64,000 nt of DNA from positions 124,001 through 188,000 of the forward strand of contig JABTTQ020000665.1 in assembly GCA_016081115.2 (NCBI GenBank). Reading direction: 5' to 3'. Under the pieces are notes generated by a model, which worked only from the letters and a program-made list of their open reading frames with translations, ran no database searches and was not told where the DNA came from. The first letter of the stretch is position 1; each line of letters begins with the position of its first letter. A program made the translations under genes and the position numbers. The stretch is from Rehmannia glutinosa. Taxonomy: Eukaryota; Streptophyta; Magnoliopsida; Lamiales; Orobanchaceae. Below, piece after piece: positions 22,674 to 32,990 of this stretch.

Positions 22674-22795
22674 GCAGTCATGATATCTTGCAAATCACTT
22701 TTACTCCAAAAATGTGTTGGATTTGCCACAATTGCAAATGGGCCTTGAAGAACTCCAATTGCACGTGTATGTTCCATGTCCTTTCTGTAAGTCCA
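22674..22795 (-). pseudogene. Harbinger transposase, middle piece between the two retrotransposons
   Basis: A 122-bp island between the Athila and SIRE insertions. The minus strand reads RKDMEHTRAIGVLQGPFAIV, ANPTHFWSKSDLQDIM and TACIIM, continuous with the pieces at 30596-31614 and 10127-10355. It holds the region of the third catalytic residue (family VERAFGVLQ; here MEHTRAIGVLQ, with two extra residues). Both ends are target duplications: GCAGT on the left, CTTTC on the right. Confidence 0.87.
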
Positions 22796-23046
22796 AGCGG
22801 CTACGATAATCTAGAGGGGGGTGAATAGATTATCTCCATCTTTTCGATTTCGCCCTCTTTTTCCAACCGAATGCTCAAGGATAATAACAAAGGTGCGGAA
22901 TGTAAACAACACACGTCGATTTAAAGAGGTTCAACCCACAGGGCCTAATCCTCTACCACCCGGTATATCGGGATGGATTTGAAAAGAAAAAAGATTTTAT
23001 TAATAATTACCAAAATTATTACAACAAAATCTTACACCAACACCTT

Positions 23047-23277
23047 GAAGAGCACCACACTCTTCTTCAACACCACCTTTGAGATTACCACAATCTCGAA
23101 GATTACCACAATCTTCAACGGCACCTGACTGTGAAGATTACCACAATCTTCACCCTTCAAGAAAGCACCACACTCTTCAACACCTCAACAAGAAGATTAC
23201 CACAATCTTCTTACACCTAACACCTAGTTCACCCAAGTGTGTTCTTACCACAAGAACACTCACAAGGATATCTTGTG
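23047..23277 (-). repeat. Hairpin array in the SIRE LTR (3' copy), loop GUGGU in the RNA
   Basis: Eight consecutive inverted repeats on the plus strand: GAAGAG-C-ACCAC-A-CTCTTC (23047), GAGATT-ACCAC-AATCTC (23081), GAAGATT-ACCAC-AATCTTC (23098), GTGAAGATT/AATCTTCAC (23131), a decayed one (23159), AAGAAGATT/AATCTTCTT (23190), GTGTTCTT/AAGAACAC (23239) and CACAAG-GATAT-CTTGTG (23261). Seven have the loop ACCAC. The C and A beside the first loop would be a mismatch in plus-strand RNA but a U-G wobble in the element's minus-strand RNA. Confidence 0.88.
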
Positions 23278-23655
23278 TTGAATGATAACCCAAAAATTCA
23301 AGATTACAACTCGATAATTGATAATACAATAGAGTGCAAGTGTAATCAAGAATAGCCTAGACCTCAAGAACGTGAAAGTGAATAGCTAGGCAAATTACAA
23401 CAAGAAATAAGACAAAGTAAGAACAAGTGTATTCTTGAGTGTATCTTGTTGTGTTGTAGTTTTCTCTCTTATTGTGGTGCTTCAAATCTTCCTCTATTTA
23501 TAGGAGATGATTGATACTTGATAGGCACCTCTTGGAATCTGATTTCTACAAAAAAATGCAATTAAAATTAAGATTATAGCTGTTAGAAATCAATCCCACA
23601 ATTTAAGGGAAAGTTGTCTGCTGCACAACGGTTACATTTTTGCTGTCAAACTTAA

Positions 23656-23960
23656 GGGCGACCGGTCGCACAGAAATAGACTTTGAAAAATCGTATCAAC
23701 ATTTACACAGGGCGACCGGTCGACGTAGGGTTCGACCGGTCGTCCCTTACTTCAACCGGTCGCACAACTTCAAAAACGAAGGGCAAATGTTCTGTTTCAA
23801 TTTTTGCTCGTGTACGGTCGCCCAAAGGGTCGACCTCGGCCGACGGCACCGGTTGCCCTATAGGGCGGACAGGTTGCCTATAGGCGACGGTTGCCACGAC
23901 CATTTTCTCGCAAACATGAAGTTTTTGTTTTCCTCAATTTTCAGTACGGGTTGCCCTATA
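23656..23960 (-). repeat. GCGACCGGTCGC palindrome cluster in the SIRE U3
   Basis: A perfect GCGACCGGTCGC at 23658-23669, followed by GCGACCGGTCGAC, TTCGACCGGTCGTC, AACCGGTCGC and related GGTTGCCCTATAGGGC forms to about 23960. The cluster is CG-rich in AT-rich surroundings and lies upstream of the TATA box. It is repeated in the other LTR (about 29980-30275), with a smaller related set at 25425-25490 in the internal region. Confidence 0.8.
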
Positions 23961-24283
23961 CGGTGACGGTTGACTCAAAACAAAAGTGTTGTCCAATTTT
24001 ATATCGAAAATAAACTTCATGAAATACTCCAAAAAATAGTGAAAACATTTTAGACCAATCGGGAGTATTAGGACAACATTTAGAAACATTGTTTTGGTGT
24101 AAAAGTACATTAGAAAATCATTAAAAGTGTTGTCCAATTTTGTCGAAAATAAAACTTGAAGAAATACTCGGAAAATATTAAAACCATTTTAAATCATTTA
24201 GGAGTATTTGGACAACCTTTAAAACCATTGTTTTGGTGTAAAATCAAAATCATCAAAATCATGATAAAACCATTTATCAAACA

Positions 24284-27200
24284 ATCTCCCCTTTTTGATG
24301 ATTACAAACCAAAACAATTTTAACGAGGTCGATTTTGAAAATAAAACAATTTCTAGGTTAAAGAGAACTATCCGTTGTGAGCGACAACATTCCGTGCAAT
24401 ATAAACACAAGGATGGGAGTTGAGATATTAAACCACATATAGCAAAAGCTCCCCCTATCAACATGCACAACAAGAGTAATATAGAAGCAACTTCAACATA
24501 AGCTAAAATCTTAGCTTTTCGATATTGAGCTTAAGTATCAAAAACTTAAAAGCTCCCCCTGTCAAAGATACATCATTAGAACCGTATATAGGTCCTTACT
24601 ACAACCAATGGACCATGATTCATACATAACCATAATGCACCAAGTGGACTAAATATGATCCACAACTTATGGCTTTATGAAGCCATAGCTTAAAGCTTCT
24701 TTTCGTTAAGCTTATCTTAGCTTTTATGAGCTAATGAGCTTATAACCTGTTTCTCCCCCTTTGGAATCATCAAAAAGAATGTTAGCACGATAAATACATC
24801 ATATATTCATATCAAAGTGCGCAACAAAACCGATGTATCGAGCTATTTGAGCATTGAAGCTTTTAAACCAAATAGAGGAGTCGAATCATACGACTTGTAG
24901 AAGCTTATGAAAAATCATTTGATTTGCAAAAACATGATCTCTATAAATATATGAGACTTTTGAAATCGAGAGAGTCATGTAGGTGATGAATTTTTCATTG
25001 AAACGTTTTATCAAACACTTGGCGGGCGTCAAAAATAGAAAAAGTTATATATAGCCCTTGTAAATGAAATCAAGCCAAGTTTTTCATCACCAAATACAAT
25101 TTTACAAATATCATTCATCAACAATCAATAAGCTCATCACAAACATATATGAATCACATCAAGAAAAATACATATAAGCCACAAACTCAAGGGTTCAACC
25201 CAATTGAGCTAAAGATAGTGAAATTCTTACCATTCAATCAGTAAAGACGAGCAATGATGATGATAGTCGAGCTAGATAATCCCCAAAATATAAAATTCAT
25301 GCATCAAAACTCATTTGAAGTGAATTGTGTGTGAAATTTGCAAAGGGGACGAAAAATGGCCAAAAGAAGTTAAACTTGCGAATCTTTCAAGACAGAACCA
25401 TTTTAATCCAAGATTTTGCTTAGGGCGATTTGACGGTCGAGGTTGAGGGCGACGGCCGAGGTTGAGGGCGACGGTTGCCCTCAACCCTTTCAGCCCATTG
25501 TCTGTCGAGTTTTTCCAAAATCCGAATTTTCAACCAAAATCCGATTTTTCGCCCCTAAGTTTTAAAAATGTGCAAAATGCAAACGTAGACCTCATTCAAT
25601 ATACATTATGTCATAATCAAGCTCGAAATGAGGTAAAATACTCGGCGGTTAACGATCAAAAAGTCCGCGAGTTATCCTTGAGACGGAATTAAACGCATCT
25701 CAAGTTTTTGTTAAAAAATCACAATCCCTTAAAAAAATATATCGAATCTCAATATGTTTAGTTTGATTATGACGAACCAAATTTTGAATATGAATGACCG
25801 TATAATAGATACCGAACTTGTTATCCCGAAAAAATGAGAACGTTTTAAAGCTTTGGATACAACAAGTCATACGAAGAAGTGCCTTTCAAATATTTGAAAA
25901 TTTCTTTTAATGGCACTTTAATGAGATTCGTTGGGATAGTTTTTGAAGTCGAGCATATAGACATAAGGCATATGGAATGTCGAGTCTATAGAAATAATAC
26001 AAGAAAACACACCTCGAATTTAATTGTCAACTGACATGCCTTTCTCAACCTTTGTCAATCTTTAGCCATAGAGGTTGAGATAGTTCTTCTTTCTTCAATG
26101 CCTAACTCCTTCAAGAGTTCTTTTGAAACATAACCATCTTCTTGGCATTGAATAATTTGTAGTCCAAGCAAGAAATTGAGCTCCCCCATCATTCTCATCT
26201 CAAGCTCACCTAGTATCAACTTAGAAAACATATCTTGCACAAATATTCATTAGTAGCACCATAAATATTATCAACAAAAATTTGCACAAGTAAACAACCT
26301 TGCCCTTTTTCAAAACAAGAAGTGTAGTATCAACTTTACCTTTTGTAAAATCATTTTGCAAAAATAGCTAAGTCTATCAATCGTACAAGGCCTTTTATAA
26401 AAATTATTTGGCCTAAAATTTTAAACTCCAATAGACTTATATTTGAATAAAACCATTTAGAAGGTTGGATTTATCATCCATTTGGTAAAGCTTGAAATTT
26501 TCTTTAAAACAAGAATGGGCAAGTAAAATGCAAATAGCTACTAAATGTGCTATGAGTGCAAATGTTACAACAAAATTAATTACCTTCTTCTTGAAAATAC
26601 CTTCGAGCTACTAACCTCGCCTTAGTTCGACTAATGTTGCATTGGTCATCGAGTTTGTTCCGGAATACCCTTTTTGTCTTCTTCATCACTATCATCATAG
26701 GGCATCCAATTGATCTAAGGTGTTCATAATAGAACATTTACATCCAAATATTTTGAGGTAACTAATATTTGGAGTACTTCATTTCTCATCTACACAACTT
26801 AACAAACTCATTACCGGCATCGCTTATATAAGCAAAAAAAATAGTCCAAGTGTAAAAACATGCCTCAATCATCAATCACAAAAATATCTTGCATAAGGGC
26901 ATAGTAGAAATGGACACTATATATATAGACCATGAAGCAAGAAACACATACTATGCATTTAGAAGATCATCAAGAGTCTAATAAATCATGCAAGTTCAAA
27001 TAAGCTTAAGAAAGCTACAAAAGGTCTCTTTTGAAATTTGAAAATCCGAAAGCATATAGTTGAGACCTTATTTAAAAGAAGTATTTGAACAAGAGTTGAC
27101 ACGGCAAATATGTGCAATCAAATATCGAATAGTGCCTTTCAAAAAAATCAAAAAATCCTCTTAATGGCACTTGTATGAAATACTATGAAAAACAAGCACA

Positions 27201-27600
27201 TAGGCACATGGCAATACATATATCGAGTCTATAAGAGTAAGAATAACACAAGTAAACGTACCTCGATAGCTTATGCCTTTCTTGACAAATAATGACGTAA
27301 ATGGCCATTTGTGAAAATATGTAAATCCTACACAATTCTTAAAACATATCTAGCACAAATCATAATGATAAAAGTGTAGGCTAAGAGATATCACAAGTAA
27401 GCTCATGCCATAAAAATCCATAAAAGATGATAACACACTTTAGTCTACAAAAATGCACAAGAGTTTTAAAAACATCATATAAGGTCTTTTTTTTCAAAAA
27501 TATTTTAAGAGCACAAATATATATTGAAGACCTTAATAAAAAAGAATAAATACTAGAAAGTTCATTTGCAATATAGGCACAAATAAAAACATGCATACTA
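24284..27600 (-). pseudogene. Degraded pol of the SIRE element
   Basis: Only fragments are recognisable on the minus strand. A reverse transcriptase piece at 26055-26240 contains MMGELNFLLGLQIIQCQEDG and the next block KELLKELGIEERRTI. An integrase C-terminal piece at 26720-26760 reads YLKIFGCKCF. The rest is AT-rich with many stops. The stretch next to the 3' LTR (24284-25500) has the PPT and a GGGCGACGGTTGCCC-type palindrome group at 25425-25490. Confidence 0.75.
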
Positions 27601-27638
27601 ACTAGATAAAATGCATATTTTAAATGGGGAGATACGGT

Positions 27639-29027
27639 TTACCAATTACGCCGTTTCCATGGGTTGTGCCGTTCCCATTGTTGATGATATCTTCCCCTTG
27701 AGAAGTCACTTTGTTGATGATGACTTCTTTGATTGCTCCATTTCCAAGGTTTATTGCTTTCCCATTGTTGAAAGTCTCTTCTTCTTTGAAAATCATCTTG
27801 TTGATGATGTCTTTGCCATTTCCAAGGATTGTGTTCTTCCCATTTTTGATTATACCCTCTTCTTGGAAATTGGCTTTGTTGAGAATAGTTTCTCCTTCTT
27901 TGATCAAATGAAACAGTCATTTGATGCCTTCTTGGCGGTATGAATTTTCTTCGATCATTATTTCGCCGGGTACCTAATATGACATTATTTTGTGGTACCC
28001 TCAAGTGTTTGGGTCCTTTAGGATAAGCTTTGAGACTTTTAGGTCTCCAATAATGATTAGAGCTAATTCTAGCCCGACAAGTATTAGCCGTATGACCCTT
28101 TTTACCGCAATAGAAGCATGTAATAATTCTAAGAGCATAATGACCAACATGCTTATAGACTTGATTCTTTTTCATATGATTGACAACATTAAGCTTATGG
28201 TCAAGTTCTAATTTCGAATTATCACAACAATCAATAATATCATCGGTACTCAAGTCGGATTTAGATAAATCCTTTTTCATGCAATTAATATCCTCAACAA
28301 GAGTACTATTTTCTTTTTCAAGGTTTTTAACCTTGTCAAGTGTGGTGGTGTGAGCACATGATAGTGATTCATAAGAAGTAAGTAAACTATCTTTATCATT
28401 TTTCAAAATATTGAATTCCTTTTTCAAATTTTTGTATTTAACAAGTAAGCTTTGGAATTCATTTTGAAGTTCATCATAATCATTTTGCAAATCACTATAA
28501 TCATTTTGAATAACAATATCATAGGAAGTAGAGGGTTTAAGACATACCTTATTTTCTTCATTGATGCCCATAAAACAATATTCAACTTCTTCATAGTTGG
28601 AAGTTGTAGGAGGCTTGTTCCTTAGATTTGAGCTTGTATGATCTTGAGAAGTAGATGCTTTTGTTTGACTCCTTTCATTTGCAAATACTCCATAGATGGC
28701 TTCTAATTTTTGTCATACTTCATGTGCCGACTTTATTCCTATAATATGTTCATATTCTAAATTAGTAAATGAACAATACAAAATATTTAAAGCCTTACCG
28801 TTTAAGGAGATGATTTTCTTCTCTTCATCATTGAGCTTTTTGAAGCCTTTTGAGGTGTGTGGTGTATCTTTCGTCGGAATGGATTCTCCATTAATGACGG
28901 TGTTCCAAATGTCGAACCCGCAACCTTGTAAGTAGCATTCCATTCTTTCTTTCCAAAAATTAAAATTTTTAGAATCAAATAGTGGTGGCTTGGTGGTGGA
29001 GGTGCCGGAAAGATGAGCTTCGTTCAT
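27639..29027 (-). pseudogene. SIRE gag with zinc knuckle, one internal stop
   Basis: Open from ATG 29027 (MNEAHLSGTS) to 27639, about 462 codons, except one TGA at 28713-28715 where the family has Trp (HEV-stop-QKLEAIYG). Capsid block: NFNFWKERMECYLQGCGFD, then LNGKALNILYCSFTNLEYEH. A long coiled coil follows (about residues 170-280), then the CCHC knuckle CFYCGKKGHTANTC. The C-terminus has four tandem units of ~25 residues rich in Arg/Gln ending NPWKW or NKPWKW, probably RNA-binding. A single nonsense change is the only break, so this gag is young or recently active. Confidence 0.88.
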
Positions 29028-29084
29028 AGCCGACGATCGTTTCTCTTCACTCGCGATGTGAAACGAGCTTGCCAAAGAGTTTGG

Positions 29085-29097
29085 CTCTGATACCACT
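29085..29097 (-). other. Primer-binding site of the SIRE element
   Basis: Minus strand AGTGGTATCAGAGCC immediately follows the LTR end (…TTACA). TGGTATCAGAGC is the initiator-Met tRNA complement used by most plant Copia elements. Confidence 0.88.
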
Positions 29098-30595
29098 TGT
29101 AAGTCCAAGCGGCTACGATAATCTAGAGGGGGGGTGAATAGATTATCTCCATCTTTTCGATTTCGCCCTCTTTTTCCAACCGAATGCTCAAGGATAATAA
29201 CAAAGGTGTGGAATGTAAACAACACACGTCGATTTAAAGAGGTTCAACCCACCTAGGGCCTAATCCTCTACCACCCCAAAGTATATCAGGGATGGATTTC
29301 GAAAAAGAGAAAAAGATTTTATTAATAATTACCAAAATTATTACAACAAAATCTTACACCAACACCTTGAAGAGCACCACACTCTTCTTCAACACCACCT
29401 TTGAGATTACCACAATCTCACTTGAAGATTACCACAATCTTCAACGGCACCTTGTGAAGATTACCACAATCTTCACCCTCAAGAGCACCACACTCTTCAA
29501 CACTCAACAAGAAGATTACCACAATCTTCTTACACCTAACACCTAGTTCACCCAAGTGTGTTCTTACCACAAGAACACTCACAAGGATATCTTGTGTTGA
29601 ATGATAACCAAAAATTCAAGATTACAACTCGATAATTGATAATACAATAGAGTGCAAGTGTAATCAAGAATAGCCTAGACCTCAAGAACGTGAAAGTGAA
29701 TAGCTAGGCAAATTACAACAAGAAATAAGACAAAGTAAGAACAAGTGTATTCTTGAGTGTATCTTGTTGTGTTGTAGTTTTTCTCTTATTGTGGTGCTTC
29801 AAATCTTCCTCTATTTATAGGAGATGATTGATACTTGATAGGCTCCTCTTGGAATCGATTTCTACAAAAAAAAAAAAAAAATGCAATTAAAATCAAGATT
29901 ATAGCTGTTAGAAATCAATCCCACAATTTAAGGGAAAGTTGTCTGCACAAACGGTTCATTTTTTTTGTCATCAAACTTAAGGCGACCGGTCGCATGTAAA
30001 TAGACTTTGAAAAATCGTATCAACATTTTACAGGCGGCGGTCGGCCGACGTAGGGTTCGACCGGTCGTCCCTTACTTCAACCGGTCGCACAACTTCAAAA
30101 AAAACGAAGGGCAAATGTTCTGTTTCAATTTTTGCTCCTGTGTACCGACGCCAGGGGTCGGTCGTCGACGGTGACCGGTTGCCCTATAGGGCGACAGGTT
30201 GCCCTGACCATTTTCTCGCAAACATGAAGTTTTCTGTTTTCCTCAATTTTCGTGCACGGGTTGCCTATACGATAGGTTGACCTCAAAACAAAAGTGTTGT
30301 CCAATTTTATATCGAAAATAAACTTCATGAAATACTCCAAAAAATAGTGAAAACATTTTAGACCAATCGGGAGTATTAGGACAACATTTAGAAACATTGT
30401 TTTGGTGTAAAAGTACATTAACAGAAAATCATTAAAAGTGTTGTCCAATTTTGTCGAAAATAAAACTTGAAGAAATACTCCGGAAAATATTAAAACCATT
30501 TTAAATCATTTAGGAGTATTTGGACAACCTTTAAAACCATTGTTTTGGTGTAAAATCAAAATCATCAAAATCATGATAAAACCATTTATCAAACA
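29098..30595 (-). repeat. 5' LTR of the SIRE element
   Basis: 1498 bp, near-identical to 22796-24283 with small indels (for example a longer A-run near 29865). TATA box complement at 29811-29820. A palindrome cluster lies at about 29980-30275. The array of hairpins sits between TATA and PBS. Confidence 0.92.
29369..29598 (-). repeat. Hairpin array in the SIRE LTR (5' copy), in the genomic RNA leader
   Basis: Same array as 23047-23277, with better-paired stems: TGAGATT-ACCAC-AATCTCA, TTGAAGATT/AATCTTCAA, GTGAAGATT/AATCTTCAC, AAGAAGATT/AATCTTCTT, GTGTTCTT/AAGAACAC, plus AAGAG-C-ACCAC-A-CTCTT types. The bases flanking the common AAGATT core differ from hairpin to hairpin, yet always pair (GTG/CAC, TTG/CAA, AAG/CTT). 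It lies downstream of the TATA box and about 270-500 nt upstream of the PBS, so it should be in the genomic RNA leader. Confidence 0.88.
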
Positions 30596-31614
30596 CTTTC
30601 TACATGCTTCTTGTTTCTTTGCAAAATATGTTTTTTTGGGACCACTTGGAGTATGGATAGTTTGCACAAGAGTTGCCCACTTGGGATATTTTATTAGCTA
30701 AATAAGTAATAACATGTTGTATTCCTTTCCTTGAATAAGGTAATGTGCTGGAGGAGCAACCCCTCTGGCAATGTTAAAGAACAGATGAGATGTCTCCAAC
30801 ACATTAATTTCATTGTTAGATCCTGGCATACCAAAATATGCATGCCATATCCATAGATCATATTCAGCTACTGCTTCAAGAATAATTGTTGGATGCCCAC
30901 ATCGGTCTGCATATTGTCCCGCCCAAGCTATTGGACAATTTTTCCACTTCCAGTGCATACAATCCAAACTACCTAGCATTCCTGGGAAACCTTGTTGCTT
31001 ACCAATATAAAGTAGTCTTGCAATGTCATTAGCAGTGGACGATCTCAGATATTGCTCTGCAAATATCTCTCAGATAGCACGGCAAAACCTTTTGACGCAT
31101 TCAGTTGCTGTAGACTCTCCAATTTTGATGTACTCATTAGTTGCATCTGCTGGAACTACATATGCTAATATCCGAAATGTAGCTGTTACTTTTTGAAGCG
31201 TAGACAAACCAAATATTTCCGCTGCATTTCTTCTTGCACAAAGTAACGATCATGATTTTTTTATAGCATTAACAATACACATGAATAAACTCCGTGACAT
31301 TTAATAACTTCGATGAAATTGCTCTTCATTATATGTTGGGTTATTAGAAAAGTAGTCGTTGAAGAGGTTTGCAGTCGCTACTTCTCGGTCAAAGTAATTT
31401 GTTCTACGATCGAAACAGAACCTCCATGGGCCGATTCAGCATTTTGTTGCATAAGAAATTCAGCTAGCATAAGATTGTTATTGTATATTTGTTGAACAAT
31501 CAAATAGTTTTCTGTATCATAACTATCTAGCAATTCTTGAAACTCATCATCGGATGAGCTTGAAGAAGAATAGATAGTAGAAGGGCCAATAGAATTGAAA
31601 TAATACATATACAA
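30596..31614 (-). pseudogene. Harbinger transposase, N-terminal and catalytic piece
   Basis: The N-terminus (31614-31380) has an acidic Ser-rich start and ELLDSYDTENYLIVQQIY, then after a frameshift near 31380 REVATANLFNDYFSNNPTYN. The core reads RNAAEIFGLSTLQKVTATFR, DATNEYIKIGESTATECVKR, a TGA at ~31073, GFPGMLGSLDCMHWKWKNCP (first catalytic Asp), PTIILEAVAEYDLWIWHAYF and GSNNEINVL. The family has GSNNDINVL, so the second catalytic Asp appears to be Glu. It ends with PKKTYFAKKQEACRK, continuing in the piece at 22674-22795. Confidence 0.88.
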
Positions 31615-31675
31615 AATTTGAAGTGAAGAAATAATTGGAGTATGTACTTATTATATAATTTTTTGGAACTACACT

Positions 31676-31925
31676 ATTTTAGAAAGCACAATCTTTGTGT
31701 TTTCAATCATAGCCGTTAGATCACATTATCTTTAAATCTCAACCCTACAATATAAATCTGAAATGGACAAAGAGACTTTAGAAAGCACAATCCTTGTGTT
31801 TTCATTTCATTCCTATCAGTTAGATCACATTATCTTTAAATCTCAACCCTACAATAAAAATCTGAAGTGGACAAAGAGACTTTAGAAAGCACAATCATTG
31901 TGCTTTCATTCCTAGTCATTGGATC
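31676..31925. repeat. Tandem repeat in the intergenic region between the two Harbinger genes
   Basis: Two full copies and a partial third of a ~101-bp unit starting TTTAGAAAGCACAATC (31677, 31778, 31878), with TTAGATCACATTATC and AAATCTCAACCCTACAAT inside. It lies between the divergent transposase and Myb-like genes, so it could be a shared promoter or transposase-binding region. Confidence 0.72.
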
Positions 31926-32036
31926 TTTATCATATTTTATCTACACATTTCTATGAATAGATGGCATACCATATATTCTTCCACACACTTCTTCAACTTC
32001 TCCAAATTCATTTGTTTTATATTTGCTCTCTTCAAA

Positions 32037-32990
32037 ATGTCTGAACCACGAACTACTAATTATACAGATTTGCTGAAGATCGACATCTTTGTAATATCTT
32101 TCTTGATATTTCACAGGATATTGTGGGTACAAATCAGACCAGAGAATAATTCTAGAAACGTATTGAAGATAAATACAACTCTTGAAAATCAAGCTCTAAC
32201 ATAAAAGACCACAACCAAAGATCATTACAATGTCGCATGCAAAGTGCAAACCATTCTCAAAGATGTTAGAAAATTCAATAAATGTCTTCAACAAATAGAA
32301 TATCTTACTCCAAGCGGTGCAAATGAACAAATACTCGTAAGTTAATTATATTTATATGTTTTATTATTTTTTCACACTAATAATATCTTTTAATTTCAAC
32401 AATATTGCTATATTATGCAGTTAGAGCGTGCAAATGAGTTATTGATGCAACAAAAAAGATATAGCGGGGATTTAAATTTGATCATGTGTGGTATGTTATG
32501 AAAGAATATGTGCAATCAGAAACCACTCGTAGTGTCTCTTCATTTCCTGAAGAAAATATACATGAATCCCCTATTTCCCCTAATCCTTCATTGTCTTCAT
32601 TTTCATTCAATTTAAGTGATGAAAACATTAGTGGAGGTTCTTCATCACATCGGCCTGAGGGCGTCAAAAAGTCTAAATTAAAGAGAAAATAAAATGAAGA
32701 TGCATTCACCTTTGCAAACACGGTCAAAGAAGAGAATATAAAACTTCGGGAACTATTATTAAGTTCAATTACAAAAAAAGATCGTGTTGTTGAGTTGGAA
32801 ATGAAAAATATCGAAGCGAATCTAAGATAAATGAAGATAATATATTAATGATGAATTTGGATAACATTTGAGATCCCGAACGACGTAAATTCTTCCGATT
32901 CGAGCAACAACAAATTATGCAGAAGAGGAGACACACACAACAACCAAACTCAAGAAATGATATGTTTGGAGATTCTTTAGAAAAAAAAAT
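32037..32990 (+). pseudogene. Harbinger ORF1: Myb/SANT-like protein with NAM-associated C-terminal domain
   Basis: Starts MSEPRTTNYT, then in the next frame FAEDRHLCNIFLDISQDIVG and TNQTRE (SANT/Myb-like domain), followed by ILKDVRKFNKCLQQIEYL, the C-terminal GVKKSKLKRK, NEDAFTFANTVKEENIKLRE and DRVVELEMKNIEANLR. These match the DNA-binding partner protein of plant PIF/Harbinger elements, which helps the transposase enter the nucleus and bind TIRs. Several stops and frameshifts make it non-functional. Confidence 0.75.

Larger units (their letters stand above)
22796..24283 (-). repeat. 3' LTR of the SIRE element
   Basis: 1488 bp. On the minus strand: palindrome-rich U3 (23656-23960), TATA box CTATAAATAG (complement of about 23496-23505), then the hairpin array in the predicted R/U5 (23047-23277). 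Confidence 0.92.
22796..30595 (-). mobile_element. SIRE-type Ty1/Copia retrotransposon with degraded pol, minus strand
   Basis: 7.8 kb; target duplication CTTTC (22791-22795, 30596-30600). LTRs 22796-24283 and 29098-30595, TGTTTGATAAATGG...TTACA on the minus strand. The PBS TGGTATCAGAGCC (initiator-Met tRNA) follows the 5' LTR (right copy), and the PPT-like ATCATCAAAAAGGGGAGAT precedes the 3' LTR (left copy), both characteristic of SIRE/Maximus Copia elements. Gag is nearly intact; pol is mostly lost. Confidence 0.92.

Noticed and set aside
23047..23277. CRISPR-like regular repeats
   Set aside because: The repeats are hairpins inside an LTR of a plant retrotransposon, without unique spacers or cas genes.
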